Below are positions 51,110-62,904 of a DNA stretch of 64,000 bases, piece after piece. The stretch's first letter is position 1; every line of letters starts with the position of its first letter. The position numbers were made by a program, and so were the translations under genes. The notes below the pieces were generated by a model. That model was not told where the DNA came from, made no database searches, and was given only the letters and a program-made list of their open reading frames with translations. Location: positions 96,166,141 to 96,230,140 of the forward strand of contig RSEF01000002.1 of assembly GCA_003993805.1 (NCBI GenBank). Reading direction: 5' to 3'. The stretch comes from Himantopus leucocephalus. Its lineage: Eukaryota > Chordata > Aves > Charadriiformes > Recurvirostridae.

Positions 51110-54100
51110 CTGTTGAAAAGTAAACCACCTATTAACACTTTCCACATTAATTGGATTTTCTACAGTGCTGGATTTTGCTTGTCCAACTTTGGATTAAAAA
51201 AAAGCTCCAATATGGTAGCGTACCTTCTGTGTATCAATTAAGTGGAAACAGACCAGGGAGAGGAGAGGTGTGGTCAATTCTCTAGCAATGAGATCTAATC
51301 CAAATATTTAACGAATGCAATACCACCACAGACCAATATCCACTTCCACACAAAAAGAGACGTTACTCTTTGCTCCACTTATGGTTTTCATTTATGGTAG
51401 AAAGGTGAGGTATCAACTGGCTATCAATTTTTATAACTTAGTGGTGGCATCTCTGAAAATAAAAAGGCAGCACAAGTGTTCAGATCCTTTATCTACTTAC
51501 CATGTGCAATAACAGAACATTTTAAGTAAACACGGTCCATGAGTTTCAGTTTTCTATTTACTTAAAAAGTTCTGTCCTTCAAATATGTTTTATAACTAGC
51601 CATTTGAACACGGTATTTTGTTGAAAATGCCAAGTAGTATCAGCCTGATTTATTTAAAGATGTTTGCTTCTTTCATTCCTATTTGTTAGGAAGAGTGAAC
51701 AAGGAAAGATTATTATCTGCATCCTGTTTCCCCTTGTGTATCTGCAGTACGATTACTTACAGTCACAGCTGAAGATTTGAAGGCTAAGAAAAACATGAAT
51801 GTAACTGGAATGAATTTGATTTTTAATTTAATTAGAAACAGTCTGCATTTAAATGCACTCAGAAGACAGAGCTACAAAAACAGTCTTTAAGAATCTATTT
51901 GGAACTTTTATTTTGGGGAAAAATAATTATGGTAACAAACTTGGAAATTCTCTACAAATTTCTGAATTTGGTTCTACGTACTATAGCATCCTAAGCTACT
52001 GATAAAAATGAACGCTCAAAGACAGCCAGGTTTAGCTCAAGGCCTCTCCAGAATTACATGAACATTGTTTAAAGACACTCCTGTACTTTCAAACGCAGCT
52101 TGAACCCAATGCTATTGTTAGTATATGCTCATTATCAGTAGCACATAAATCTGGCCAGGTAGCTTAAGTGTTGCTTTAATTTTTATTGTCTTTTTGTTGC
52201 AAGGTTCATTAAAATGAGAATTCATCTTTTTCTTTTCAGTCTCTACCATTGCCATAACAATTGTTAATCAATGTGTTAAGCTACATGATAATGGTAACAA
52301 TCTGTTCCACTAAGCTGTATTTCAGGTTACTTATAGAGTTTAAACTACTACTTATCCAACCACTATACCTACCGCTTCAACAAAACAAACCAAAACAAAA
52401 AACCCCACTTCATGTAATGAAGTGCATCATTCAACAAAACCTTCAAGTAAACTTTTATCAGAAACAAGGCGAGTTAGTCACAGAACAGGGCATTTTCAGT
52501 GCAGCAAATGGATAGTCAAAACACAAATCTCATTATTGAAATTTTAATTGCAGTGCAGAATATCAGACCTCGTTTTTTAAAAATGTTCACATTAATTCTA
52601 CATCAATTAGAATTCAATTTAGGACATTTGACAGGGACAGTTTGTTCAAAGAATTTGCCTTCTATTGCTTTATTTTGCCTATGACTGCTTGCTGTATTTT
52701 CAGTGATTCCAGTGCACTCTCTCTTTGCAAATAATTACATAACTTTGCACCAAAAGTCATGTTTTATTAGGTGTCATTCTGCAATTTGAGGGAGTCTGTC
52801 TGCCTCCTTCAAATATTTAGGCAATTAATGAAAGAAAATTAAAATTAAAAATGTTTTTATCACTCTAGTCAAATAGCGATCCATTACTGCTGGAGAACAG
52901 AAAGTTTGAGGAAAAATTGATCTACTTACATCTGCTCGTCAATTTCTCCAATCTGACGATCTAGTCGTCCCTCCTCATCCTCTTCTGCCACTATTGCTTC
53001 TGAAATCTAAACCAGAAAAGCGCAAAGAAAATTCACCATCATCCTGAATTCCACTGTTGTTCCTTTTTGATGTCTGTGTCTTCCCTTCCTCCCCTACACC
53101 TCAAGTCAGTGTCAATCTCCTATGCGTATACTCCCACCTTCACAAAAGACTCTGGAGGCAAATACAGAAAAAAACTGATCTGGTTTAATTTGAAATGGAA
53201 TTTTTTTTTTTTCTTAAAACTAAAAGTTAAAAGTAGTTTGGCTGTTTTGGGGTTAACCTTTTGAATTTTTCAATACACTACTATTTGAAACTGAGCATAA
53301 ACAAACTACCGGCATCCAAAGTCTGAGGCTGAAATAGGAGCCATATCCCAATGCTTGGGACTTAATTACACAAGCTTATTGAAAGTATTGGTTAAATATT
53401 CACACTAGATCCCGAAGTGTTTCTAACCTGTTATTTTTTTCAGCATATACTTTCTCAAATCTGAATGTCTGGGAGATGCTATGCAATCAATGGTCCACGC
53501 ATAACTGAGAAGATTCCTTCTAAGCTGAAGAATTATCTGAATGGCTAATGCTAGCAAAATGTATCCACCACTGCTTTTGTATGAACATTCGCTCTGTTTA
53601 TAGCGCTGACCACTTTAAAATGAGCAATGATAAATTTTTTTGCACCACTTTTCTTAGCAGTTGACCTATGAGCTATCATTTACAATTAAAATTAAAAAAC
53701 CTAGCAAATACTCTAGGGGAAGGTTGAGAACACCAGGTATGTTTAGTGGTAGTTTTATATTGTACAAAAGGACAGATAAAAACCTGTTTCGGGAAGACTT
53801 TCCAAGCAATGCTAAACAGTAAAAAATGGAAGTACAGAAAAATTGTGGCCAACTTACATTTCTCACACACAAAATCTTTTGTCACTTTCCCAAATTTTGG
53901 GGTTCCTTTCCAGAACATTTAAATTAACCATAAAACCCAGGTTACCTACACTTTATAGATTCTTTTTGAAAAAGACAGACAAACAGGTGATGTTTAGTTC
54001 TGTTTTTTTCAAGGTGTAAATATGAATATATCTCATCTAAAGAAGAGCCCACAATTATGTCCTGTTTGGATACAGGACACTGATCTGAGGTATACGCTAC

Positions 54101-57100
54101 CTTATTTAAATACAATTTAACAAATGTAACTAGATATGTACTGATGACTGGATCCTGATCAAATGTTTTTTCAACTTAATTTCCCTGAAGTGGGAAATAT
54201 AAGGAACCCTTTGCTCATTTATAAAGTGCATTTAACCACATACTGCATTGCAACAAACAGCTGACAAATGCAGATGTCAGTAATTCTGCAGAGCTGCATG
54301 AAACTGTTGTTTTCCTTATTGTGTATAGTATTTAGAATCAATAAAAATAGATTCCATTACTTACTGTGTTGACCTGTCGCATTGCCTTTTGAAATTCATC
54401 CCATTCTTTGTCCATCTGATCCTTTGGAGCATCAACTTTTCGCACCTAAGGAATATGAAAAACCAGGCTTATTAACAATTTATGTCTAGTGACTCTTTGG
54501 GGCACTGTGAAACAGCTGGAGAAATAGCATAAATTATGCTGTGTTCTCAGAAAAGTCTGGTCAACATACTTCAGTGTAAGTAATGTATATGAATAAGAGA
54601 GTGCAGCTTGCACAATGGTTTTGGAGAAAAAAAAAAATCGGACTGTACTCCTGGATTAAAACAACACCCTTGACTGTATCATTAAAGAATAATTGAGTAA
54701 GAATGGATGGTGTGGAATGTTTGGATTAAAAAAAATGACTAAGTCTGTTAATTCGATGGTCTATAATTTCACTATGTCAGGCGATAACTTTTAGTCTTCT
54801 GAAAGATGCCTGTTCAATTGTACATAGTAGCTATCCCACAAGCCACAAAGCAGTGAATTATTTGTCTTTGGCATAAAATAAAATATGAAATGATTCAGTC
54901 ACTAGTCTGACTGGTGTTAGATAGTCTGACTACATTTCAAATCTAGTCTAATTTTTTTGGCTAACAGAAGAAATAGTACAGCTACATACCATTTTTAACG
55001 ACATGTAAAGCTTTTTCTTCTGTGCTAGACTGCATTGATTACTAAGACAAGACTGAAAAAGTAGTAGCTGTAAGAACGCATTTAAGATCTACAACTAAGG
55101 TAATCAAAATCAGATTGTGCTTTTAATACAAGCAAATAAACAAGATAATCTACCTGTGTAAACAAAACTTCCACAATTCATGACTGGAAGATGTGGCACA
55201 TAAAATATGTTAGATGACAGATGATGCTTGCCTCTGGACTGGGTGGAAATTATATAGCTAGGAGAACTAAGCAGTTTGAACAGAATAATTCATGACACCA
55301 CCTTTCATCTTTTTGCATTAATTTTATTTTTCCTTTATTCATTCATCTCTTTTGGTAACACATCCGCCACCATCATGGTAAAGACAACAGTTTGGTACGT
55401 TTTGTTCCTGAATAATTATACAAAATCCAGTAGTATGAATTAAGTTTATAGAATAAATTAGAAGCTTCCAAGCAAACTACGTACTGGGAAGTAATAGTCA
55501 TCATTTCATTTTTCTGTTCTGTGATTATTTCTATCATATGTGTATGTACTGTGTTATTATGCATTGTGGTTGTCTTTTGTAATTCATAATTATTTGTATT
55601 TCTTACAATAAATTTAAACACTAAAGATATTATTTTTCCTTGAAATATTTATCTAATCCAGAATTTATATGCTTTATTAATTCCTGATGTCAAGAACCAA
55701 CATTTTTCAAGCCCACAATCTCTCTTCTAAATGCTCACTGATGATTTTGTGTATAATTCCAATTATACACAGCCATCTCAATATAAGTGATGTCACAAAC
55801 ATTCTCCTTCCCCTGCACATTAAGTAAACTTAGAAAGGGCTCATTAAGAAGAAGAGCACCTGCAAGCGATTCAAGGAAGAGCTTATTGGAACATCTACCC
55901 ATTTGTAAATTTTATCAACTGAGGTGACAACCAGAACAAAGATCACTAACCAGTGTCCTCACAGATACAAGCAGATCCTCCTTTGCCTGCTAGGCATTCC
56001 CACTTTGTACAAGCCTCTCAACTCATGGTGAAACTATGTATTTGAAAAATTTAACACTTAGTCATATGCAAAAAAAAAGCATGGCTTTTTCAGCTACATA
56101 TTTCAATACTCAAAATGTCATTATTCAAAAATATTCACATACGCCAACACGTGGGCAAGAATCTTGCCAGAGCATATAAGAGACACCTACGCTTGTAATT
56201 GGGACAGTGGGACTAACTAAACATAAAGCAGCATTATTTGGAAGATGTCCAAATCAGAAGTCATGGCTCGACCTCACAATCCAATTTAAATACATCAGCA
56301 GCCTTCTACAGTGTGAACAATAGGGAAATAAACTCAAGGGAAATAAAAAAGACTTTGAGCCTACAACACTATTATTTCAATAAAGAAAACAAGAAAGCCA
56401 TCAAATCTGTGGTAAATTTAAAAAAAAAAAAGTTTGTATTTCAAATATCAGTGTTTATTTTGGTCAGCATTTCGTACTGTGCAAGTTGAAGGAAGTATGA
56501 ATTATTTTTATCAAAATTCCGAGAATTTTAGTTGTGGGTTTTTTTTGAGAAACACATTGAATGCCCACATTTCTTTTCTGAGCATCAAAAAAACCCCATA
56601 GTCGTAAAAGAGAAGAGGGCTGAAGACCAAGTTCACTGTTGTAGTATGGCAGTACTAGAGATTACAGTGTATACCATAATCTAGCTATTTTCATCCTAAC
56701 AGGGTGTATAGTGTCAGTCACATAGTAACTCTTAACACTTTTAAACAGGATCTCTCAAAGGACATTAGACTATTTTTATATCCTCAATCCCAAGGCAGAA
56801 TTGGATACACAGATTAGGTGAAATGCTTCTCCTGGGATGACTCAAAGAAATAAAAGTAATAGGTGGCTTGTCCAAATCTCAGTCCAGCATTTTAACCAAC
56901 AAATAACATTTCTTAGGTTTTCTTAAGAGCCACAAAGGAACCACAACCAAAAATACATTCCAAGAGATGATTTAACAAGCTCTTCTTGCCCACCTCTGTC
57001 CCTTTTCATGTCTTCTAATTAATACAGAATGAAATAGTTCAGTCATTCCCTTATATTCTGGTATGACTAATTACCTGGAAAAGCATCCTTACTACTCAGA

Positions 57101-60100
57101 AAATCATTACAACTGGCAGAAATAAATCCAGCAGCATAAAGACAGCAGATCACTTACTTTTGCATCCACTTCAGGATCATCAAAGAAACCTTCTGGCAAA
57201 GCTTCAGCAGTGTTTTCTTTCCTGAAATGTTTGATTACTGTTATCCAGAGTTAACACTTTACAACCTGCTTTATTGTAGAGTTAAAAACAGTCAAGAACA
57301 AAATCCATAATCTTTTATAAAACAAAATGAAACACGATTGTTTTTTTCCCCGAGTTTTACCTACAAACATCAAAACTTGTTTCTTTAGTTTCGTCTTATC
57401 TAACTCACAAGGAACTGCACAGACAGGTTTAAACCTCACTATCAAAACAAGAGCTTAGGCTTCTTAAACTGTTCTTTCCAGTGTGCTGAGCACTCAAACA
57501 TTTTAATAGCAGTCTCCACTTTTGAAAGCCTAAACCACTCTCTAAAAAAGGTCCAAGTGAGCTGAACCATTACTACAGAATAAGCAAATGGTTTTCATTA
57601 AACAGTTAAAAGCAGTGGCTGACACTAAGCTTCAAAAGTATCCCATGTTAAAATCTGCAATTCGAGATGTCGAACAGACGCTGTATGGCATTGCTCCATC
57701 TCTTATCCTGCCCTAGGGTGCGAAATACCTGTCTGAAATAATGCTAGAGGCCAACATACATACAAACTACTCTGAATACAAGTTAAAATTATGACAGATT
57801 TCTAAGTGATCACCGTCTGTTATGATTTCCAAATTTATCAGTATTTGAGTGCTTACCTTTCCACTATCTTCTCTTGTATCTCTGCTTTCTGTATGGATCC
57901 TGAATGGGAAACTATAGGAGCAGCTGTAGTTTTGCTGTCAAAGAAGTCTATAAGAAAGGACAGAAGCCTATGAACAAAAAGAACAACTGTTCAAGCTTCT
58001 TTATAAAATTCTGACTAGACAGGAATTTCAATTAATACCTTACTGAACCAAAGGAAGAACAGCCAGACATTATTTCACTTGACAGCCTCAAACAATTAGA
58101 ACATAAAATCAATAAGCATGCTGAGAAAACACCACACGATAACAAACTAAGAATCTCTTTCTCTACTTCCAATATTACACACCCTAACCAGCTAATAGGA
58201 GTAATTAGGGAAAAAAAAAATGAAACCCCTTCCATCATCAGTTAAAACACAGCTTCTCCTTACTGAATCACTTCCTATTTCAGTCAGCATTACCTGCAGG
58301 CAAAGAATTAGCTATTGCTTCTTGAGTTGGAGGTGGAATTTCAGTTTTAGGCGTAACAGAAGATTTGTCCGATTCATCTGGTTCCTCCTCTTCATCATCA
58401 TCATCATCATCATCGTAATTTCCTGACAATAAACTGGGACCTGGACCCTTTGAAAGCTGTTCGTTTGCACTATCTTGCTGTGTTTCATCAAAAAAATCTG
58501 CTGGTAGCCTAGTAAAGAACACACAGCATAACCATCTCAAACTTCACAGAAATCATTTATAATCTAGCATCTGAAGCCTATTCAGTCTGTGAGCAGTAAA
58601 ATCTATTAGATACAGTGCAAAACCCTAAACTACCAATGTAACCGCTGTCTGAAGGCAGCACATACTTGTTGCTTTTGTTTGAAGTTCCCCAGAAACGCTT
58701 GGCTTAATTCTGAAATCACATTTCAGTTCCATTTTTGTATTTGAATATTCAGTATCAGAAACATTAACAAAAATATTCCATAACAAAGTGCATTTGGAGG
58801 AATGGCAGCTTAGATAATTCTATTTCTGCATTCAGAGTTATCTGAATCAATACACCTGCTATGAACACAGTACATACAAAATTCGTAATTCAGTGATCGT
58901 ACTAATGTCACATAAACCTTGATAACCTTCATGTACTACACAACTGCTTATTTTGGGTACCTACTGCTGCTCAGAACTGCAGCTTAGCAGAGCCACACAG
59001 GCTCAGCAGTAAGAACACCCAGATTTGCTTAGGATAGCTGCAGGCCTCCAAGCCAAACATTTTTCCAGGTTATATTTTAAAATAATCATACCGATCAGTT
59101 TAATAATGAACAAACCTCTTGACTGTTACACACACACAAAATTTCTACAGGGTGTCTTCTAGTGTCAAGATAACAGAACATGACATCTCTGCAAGATAAT
59201 AATAAATTTATCCTGTGAAGAATTGTACAGCAGACCTGCAGGCCTCGTGTGACATCTACCAACCCCACGAAGATGTCCAAATACCATCAGATATCTTTAG
59301 TGGCAGTAAAACACTTAACCCAATCCCTTGAATACACTCCTGTATTTGTGAGAGTTCGACTGCAAGATATGCATTTACATGAATTTTAAGTGACAAAAAA
59401 CATCTTAATAAAGATCTGTTGATGACACTTTTTTAGTATTTTTGTGAATAAATATAATTTCAGTGTACACTTAAATAAACATTTAAAAATTGTCTTAATT
59501 TCAGACCGCCATCTCTTCTGCAGTATGCTAGCATTAGAGTGCATGTCACCATCTACTTATTTTCATTCCAGCAAAGTGCGTAATACCACCGCATATTAAT
59601 CCTTAAAAGTCCGATAGTGACAGTAAAAGAATTACTGTTTTGTCAGAGACTCCTGAGTTAATACCGTGATTTTTCCCATCTACACTAAGGAAGATGCTGC
59701 CATATTCAGGAATATACACCCACGTTAGAAAATGAGCAGAAGCAGGGATCTGCTGATCTCTGAATCTTTACCCTTAGCTAGGAAGGAGAGATGAGGAAGA
59801 ACGGGGTGAGAATGCAGCAGTTGGTACAGTTAGAAAAAACTCATGCGTAATAAGATCTACTTACCCAGATGTAGAGGTATGTGGCTTTTCGTCTTCACCT
59901 GTATAACAGCCAAGAATCACTTCTTACAATCCGTGCTTTTAAAAAAGATATATCCCTCAAACAGATCCCTACTACAGCAGCAAGTTCACAAATGCACACT
60001 TTCATATATTTACGTGTTCAGTAGCACCAAGGGGAAAAAAAACCACTATCTTTCCTTTAGCATGAACTTTCATGCATGGTTTGAAGTAAAACAGTGGCTT

Positions 60101-62222
60101 GGTCCAACTGAAAAGGAATAACACCACTTTGGTGCAAGTGTTTCTACTGTTTAACTTACACTGTTTCTGGTTCTGTTTGGACGAAGCCCACAGCTCCATG
60201 ATTTAATTTAACCCAAAATTCCAGAAGAAAACTAGGTAAACTACCAAAAGTGAAGTTTTCTCCTGATCAGTGAACTCACAGAGAAAGAGCAAGAGAGGCT
60301 TTTTCCCTTTTCAGCAGCAACAGGCTGACATTAACTCAACACGCACTTCCACAGGAAAAAAACCCACAACAAAACAACAAAAACATTAAAGATAAAATGG
60401 CTAGATTCTGGCGAGTGCTTAGTAAGTATTTTGCTCTCCTTACCTTTTACTCTCTTTAAGTCTGTATTTTCTGTGTCAATAGTTTTTCTCTTGACAGGAT
60501 GAGATGATGTGCTAGCAGCTGAACATGTTGTTGTCTGCTTTGTGCCTTTTAATTCTGCAACTCTCTGTAAAGAAGTACAAAATTCAGACAGCTTTCCTAG
60601 CAGGAACTTCTGGATTGTGGCTTAAAGCACAGCACTTTTAGAACAGTTTATTAACACAAGCTAATATCTTTCTAGAACAAGATTACTGAAATAGACATCA
60701 CAGATACTGAAACCAAGACCAATGTTTCTGTCAGCCTCTTCAATGATGTGACATGAGTGGAGAGGAACTCAAACAAAGGAGGCTGTACGAGTGAGAACGG
60801 AAAGGCTAAGATCAGTGTCATTTACAGCAGTAAAACACCGGAGAAAAGAGCAGGAAGGCTGGNCTGTCAGCCTCTTCAATGATGTGACATGAGTGGAGAG
60901 GAACTCACACAAAGGAGGCTGTACGAGTGAGAAAGGAAAGGCTAAGATCAGTGTCATTTACAGCAGTAAAACACTGGAGAAAAGAGCAGGAAGGCTGCAC
61001 TCATCCTAAGGTCCTGGAATATTAAGTGTTTTAAAATTAAAACACAGCGGTAGTGTTAAAAGACATGTTACTGTGCTTTGCCACAATGATCTACTCAGAA
61101 TGCAGCCAATGAACTAGGAACTCCTCAGTTCTTTTGGTCTCTTTCTCAGTACTTGTAAAATTAAATACTGTCTCTCAGTTTCTGCTAAGCAGCAGCAGAA
61201 TTTAAAAGGATTAAAAATCAGATTTAAGGTTGCATCCAAGTTGCAAGATCCCCGAAACTGTTTCACAAATTCTTTATGTTTACCGCTAAATTATAAAGGA
61301 AAAAAAAGCACATTTTCTTAACCACGCTTAAGATGACAGTTGATAACGTGCAGGTAACAAAGCAATCCCAAGGAGGGTTTCCAAGTCCAAGCTGTGGAAA
61401 AGCGACAGTAAAAACCTGTCGCTAACGTGGCAACAGCNNNNNNNNNNNNNNNNNNNNNNNNNNNNNNNNNNNNNNNNNNNNNNNNNNNNNNNNNNNNNNN
61501 NNNNNNNNNNNNNNNNNNNNNNNNNNNNNNNNNNNNNNNNNNNNNNNNNNNNNNNNNNNNNNNNNNNNNNNNNNNNNNNNNNNNNNNNNNNNNNNNNNNN
61601 NNNNNNNNNNNNNNNNNNNNNNNNNNNNNNNNNNNNNNNNNNNNNNNNNNNNNNNNNNNNNNNNNNNNNNNNNNNNNNNNNNNNNNNNNNNNNNNNNNNN
61701 NNNNNNNNNNNNNNNNNNNNNNNNNNNNNNNNNNNNNNNNNNNNNNNNNNNNNNNNNNNNNNNNNNNNNNNNNNNNNNNNNNNNNNNNNNNNNCCCCGCC
61801 AGGCGGGGCGGGAAGGCCGGCGGCCGCTCACCTCACGGTGCTGCTTGCCCAGGGCGTGCGTCTGCCACAGCAGCTCGCTCTTCACCGGCGCGTTGCACAG
61901 CGTGCAGCTCAGGTGCCCCAGGCTGTTGTACGTGGCGGCCGCCGTTAAGGGAAACAGGCCGCTGGGGCGCGGACCCCCGTCCCTCACCGCCCCGCCACGG
62001 CCGCCCCTCACCGCACCCCCCTCACCGCTCCCCCTCCCCCCGCCGCCGCGCCGGGCCGGCCCCCGAGGCGAGGGCTAGGGAGCCCCGCTGCCGAGGATAT
62101 TTGGCGAAGGGCGAGTCGATCCGCTTCTTCCCCGCGTTCTGCCGCTGCTTCTCCCGCATGAGGCGCCGCAGCTCCTCCTGCCGCACCTGCTTCCGCCCGG
62201 AGCCCACCCCGGCCGCCGCCAT
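50926..62222 (-). CDS. ZNF830: Zinc finger protein 830 (whole gene span, ten coding exons)
   Basis: ZNF830 (CCDC16/OMCG1) is a nuclear protein of the XAB2-Prp19-Aquarius complex. It is tied to pre-mRNA splicing, embryonic survival and homologous-recombination repair. Ten minus-strand exons join in frame to about 362 residues (human about 372): an N-terminal basic helix ([15 protein letters not shown]), one U1/matrin-like C2H2 finger (C-x2-C-x12-H-x5-H), Lys/Arg-rich and Asp/Glu-rich linkers, three LPxxFFD motifs, and a C-terminal charged coiled coil ending [10 protein letters not shown]. The chosen start has a strong Kozak context (A at -3, G at +4); upstream in-frame ATGs could add about 30 residues. 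The human gene is intronless as far as I know. Intron 1 has an unclear donor, and intron 2 holds a 356-N gap that removes no coding sequence. Confidence 0.93.
52930..53006 (-). CDS. ZNF830: ZNF830 coding exon 9
   Basis: The 77-nt exon encodes [20 protein letters not shown] and EIDEQ, with the final AT completed by C of exon 10 to give Ile. It forms the first part of the C-terminal coiled coil. Acceptor TGGTTTAG, donor GTAAGT. Confidence 0.95.
54365..54445 (-). CDS. ZNF830: ZNF830 coding exon 8
   Basis: The exon has 27 phase-0 codons, [20 protein letters not shown] then AMRQVNT, nearly identical to the human segment. Acceptor CCTTAG, donor GTAAGT. Confidence 0.95.
57158..57221 (-). CDS. ZNF830: ZNF830 coding exon 7
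   Basis: The 64-nt exon encodes (R)[21 protein letters not shown], one of the best conserved parts of the family. Acceptor ACATTTCAG, donor GTAAGTG, ending in phase 0. Confidence 0.95.
57857..57947 (-). CDS. ZNF830: ZNF830 coding exon 6
   Basis: The 91-nt exon encodes (D)[20 protein letters not shown], then AEIQEKIVE. It matches the conserved human segment around APIIPHSGSIEKAEI. Splice sites are canonical (TTCTTATAG, GTAAGC). Confidence 0.93.
58294..58508 (-). CDS. ZNF830: ZNF830 coding exon 5 (acidic region)
   Basis: The 215-nt exon encodes [11 protein letters not shown], a Ser/Gly/Pro linker, a run of seven Asp followed by four Glu, and [20 protein letters not shown]. The Asp run is a GAT trinucleotide repeat and may vary in length between individuals. 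Acceptor TTTACTAG, donor GTAATG. Confidence 0.92.
58392..58415 (-). repeat. Coding (GAT)n repeat in ZNF830
   Basis: A trinucleotide run encoding seven consecutive Asp in exon 5. It is likely length-variable without breaking the frame. Confidence 0.9.
59865..59898 (-). CDS. ZNF830: ZNF830 coding exon 4, 34-nt microexon
   Basis: TTATACAG and GTAAGTAG bracket 34 nt encoding (G)[10 protein letters not shown](G). It preserves the frame between exons 3 and 5 and is too short for ordinary ORF detection. Confidence 0.85.
60444..60564 (-). CDS. ZNF830: ZNF830 coding exon 3
   Basis: The 121-nt exon encodes [10 protein letters not shown], a Thr/Ser-rich linker and [10 protein letters not shown]...LKRVK. 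The KRK and KR clusters resemble a nuclear localisation signal. It starts in phase 0, continuing HRE from exon 2, and ends in phase 1 before GTAAGG. Confidence 0.92.
60728..60997. repeat. 134-bp direct duplication joined by one N
   Basis: The segment 60728-60861 reappears at 60864-60997, with an N at 60863. I count three substitutions: CAAAC/CACAC, AACGG/AAAGG and ACCGG/ACTGG. It lies in ZNF830 intron 2 and is probably an assembly scar. Confidence 0.93.
61438..61793. other. Assembly gap, 356 N
   Basis: A run of 356 N in ZNF830 intron 2, at the edge of the CpG island. The non-round length suggests a size estimated from read pairs. No ZNF830 exon is lost, since exons 2 and 3 join in frame. Confidence 0.97.
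61832..61922 (-). CDS. ZNF830: ZNF830 coding exon 2 (zinc finger)
   Basis: After the acceptor GTACAACAG, 91 nt encode (R)[18 protein letters not shown], then [12 protein letters not shown] and a GTGAGC donor. Both Cys and both His of the U1-type finger lie in this exon. GC content is very high, as it sits in the CpG island. Confidence 0.93.
62092..62222 (-). CDS. ZNF830: ZNF830 coding exon 1
   Basis: The exon encodes [20 protein letters not shown] onward to SPFAKYP, plus two bases (CG). The donor is uncertain. Ending at 62092 uses a GC donor and gives [14 protein letters not shown], which matches human spacing exactly. Ending at 62026 uses a GTGAGG donor in the same phase but inserts 22 low-complexity residues. 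Confidence 0.75.
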
Positions 62223-62904
62223 CTTCTCCCGGCCAGCAGCGCGCAGGCGCTTCGGCGGGGCCGCGCCGGCGGCCAGAGCGAGGCTACGCCGGGTGGGCGG
62301 GGATGCCATCAAGCCCCGCCCCCAGCCTGGCGGCCGGAGCGTCGGGGGGCGGGGCTTAGCCTGTGGGCGGGGTCAGCAGGGCCGGCCCCGCCCCCGCAGG
62401 AGGGCAGCAGCAGCGGCGGGAGTCCGAATAACACTGTCTCGGCAACGAGGCAGGATTAAATTCTCCGGCTTGATCAGGTTTTTCTCAGTAGTTACGCCTT
62501 TGGAGCACCCTCGGAACTAGAGAGGCACCGTAACCCAGCTGTAGGCCACGTCTCTGAATAAATTCCCTAAAAATGTGCTCCCAAACCAGTAAAAAAAATA
62601 ATAAACCCCAGTACACCCCATACATCCAGATCCAGAAACCCTCCGTAAGCAACACAACTGTGAAAAACGCTCTTAAAAAAACCCACCAAAACAAACACCC
62701 AGCTTTTCTTTCTGCCTCAGCTCGTTGCCCATGTCGGTGAGGTTTCCAGCCATGAGCCCCTGCAGCCCTTCGGGGGGTCCGGCGCGGCCGTGGCTCCAAA
62801 CGCATCCCACTCCCCTACACAGCCCACACCGCAAACACGGGGAGCGGTACGCATTCTCCCCACGAAAATACAGCCCACCTACAGCATTTAGTAACCACAC
62901 CATG

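Larger units (their letters stand above)
51110..57157 (-). other. ZNF830 introns 7-9
   Basis: AT-rich introns between exons 10, 9, 8 and 7. I see no repeat family, RNA gene or nested gene in them. Confidence 0.65.
58509..61831 (-). other. ZNF830 introns 2-4
   Basis: Introns around exons 3 and 4. They contain the N-joined 134-bp duplication and the 356-N gap. No other feature is recognised. Confidence 0.65.
61794..62430. promoter_or_regulatory. CpG island and promoter of ZNF830
   Basis: The segment is very GC-rich with dense CpG, in contrast to the AT-rich flanks. GC boxes (GGGCGG or its complement) lie at about 62314-62323, 62345-62354, 62364-62373 and 62386-62395, upstream of the ZNF830 ATG. 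No TATA box is evident. Transcription could be bidirectional, but no plus-strand gene is recognised. Confidence 0.75.

Noticed and set aside
61328..62011. 227-codon minus-strand frame containing the zinc finger
   Set aside because: The frame runs through 356 N and two introns. Only 61832-61922 is coding (ZNF830 exon 2).
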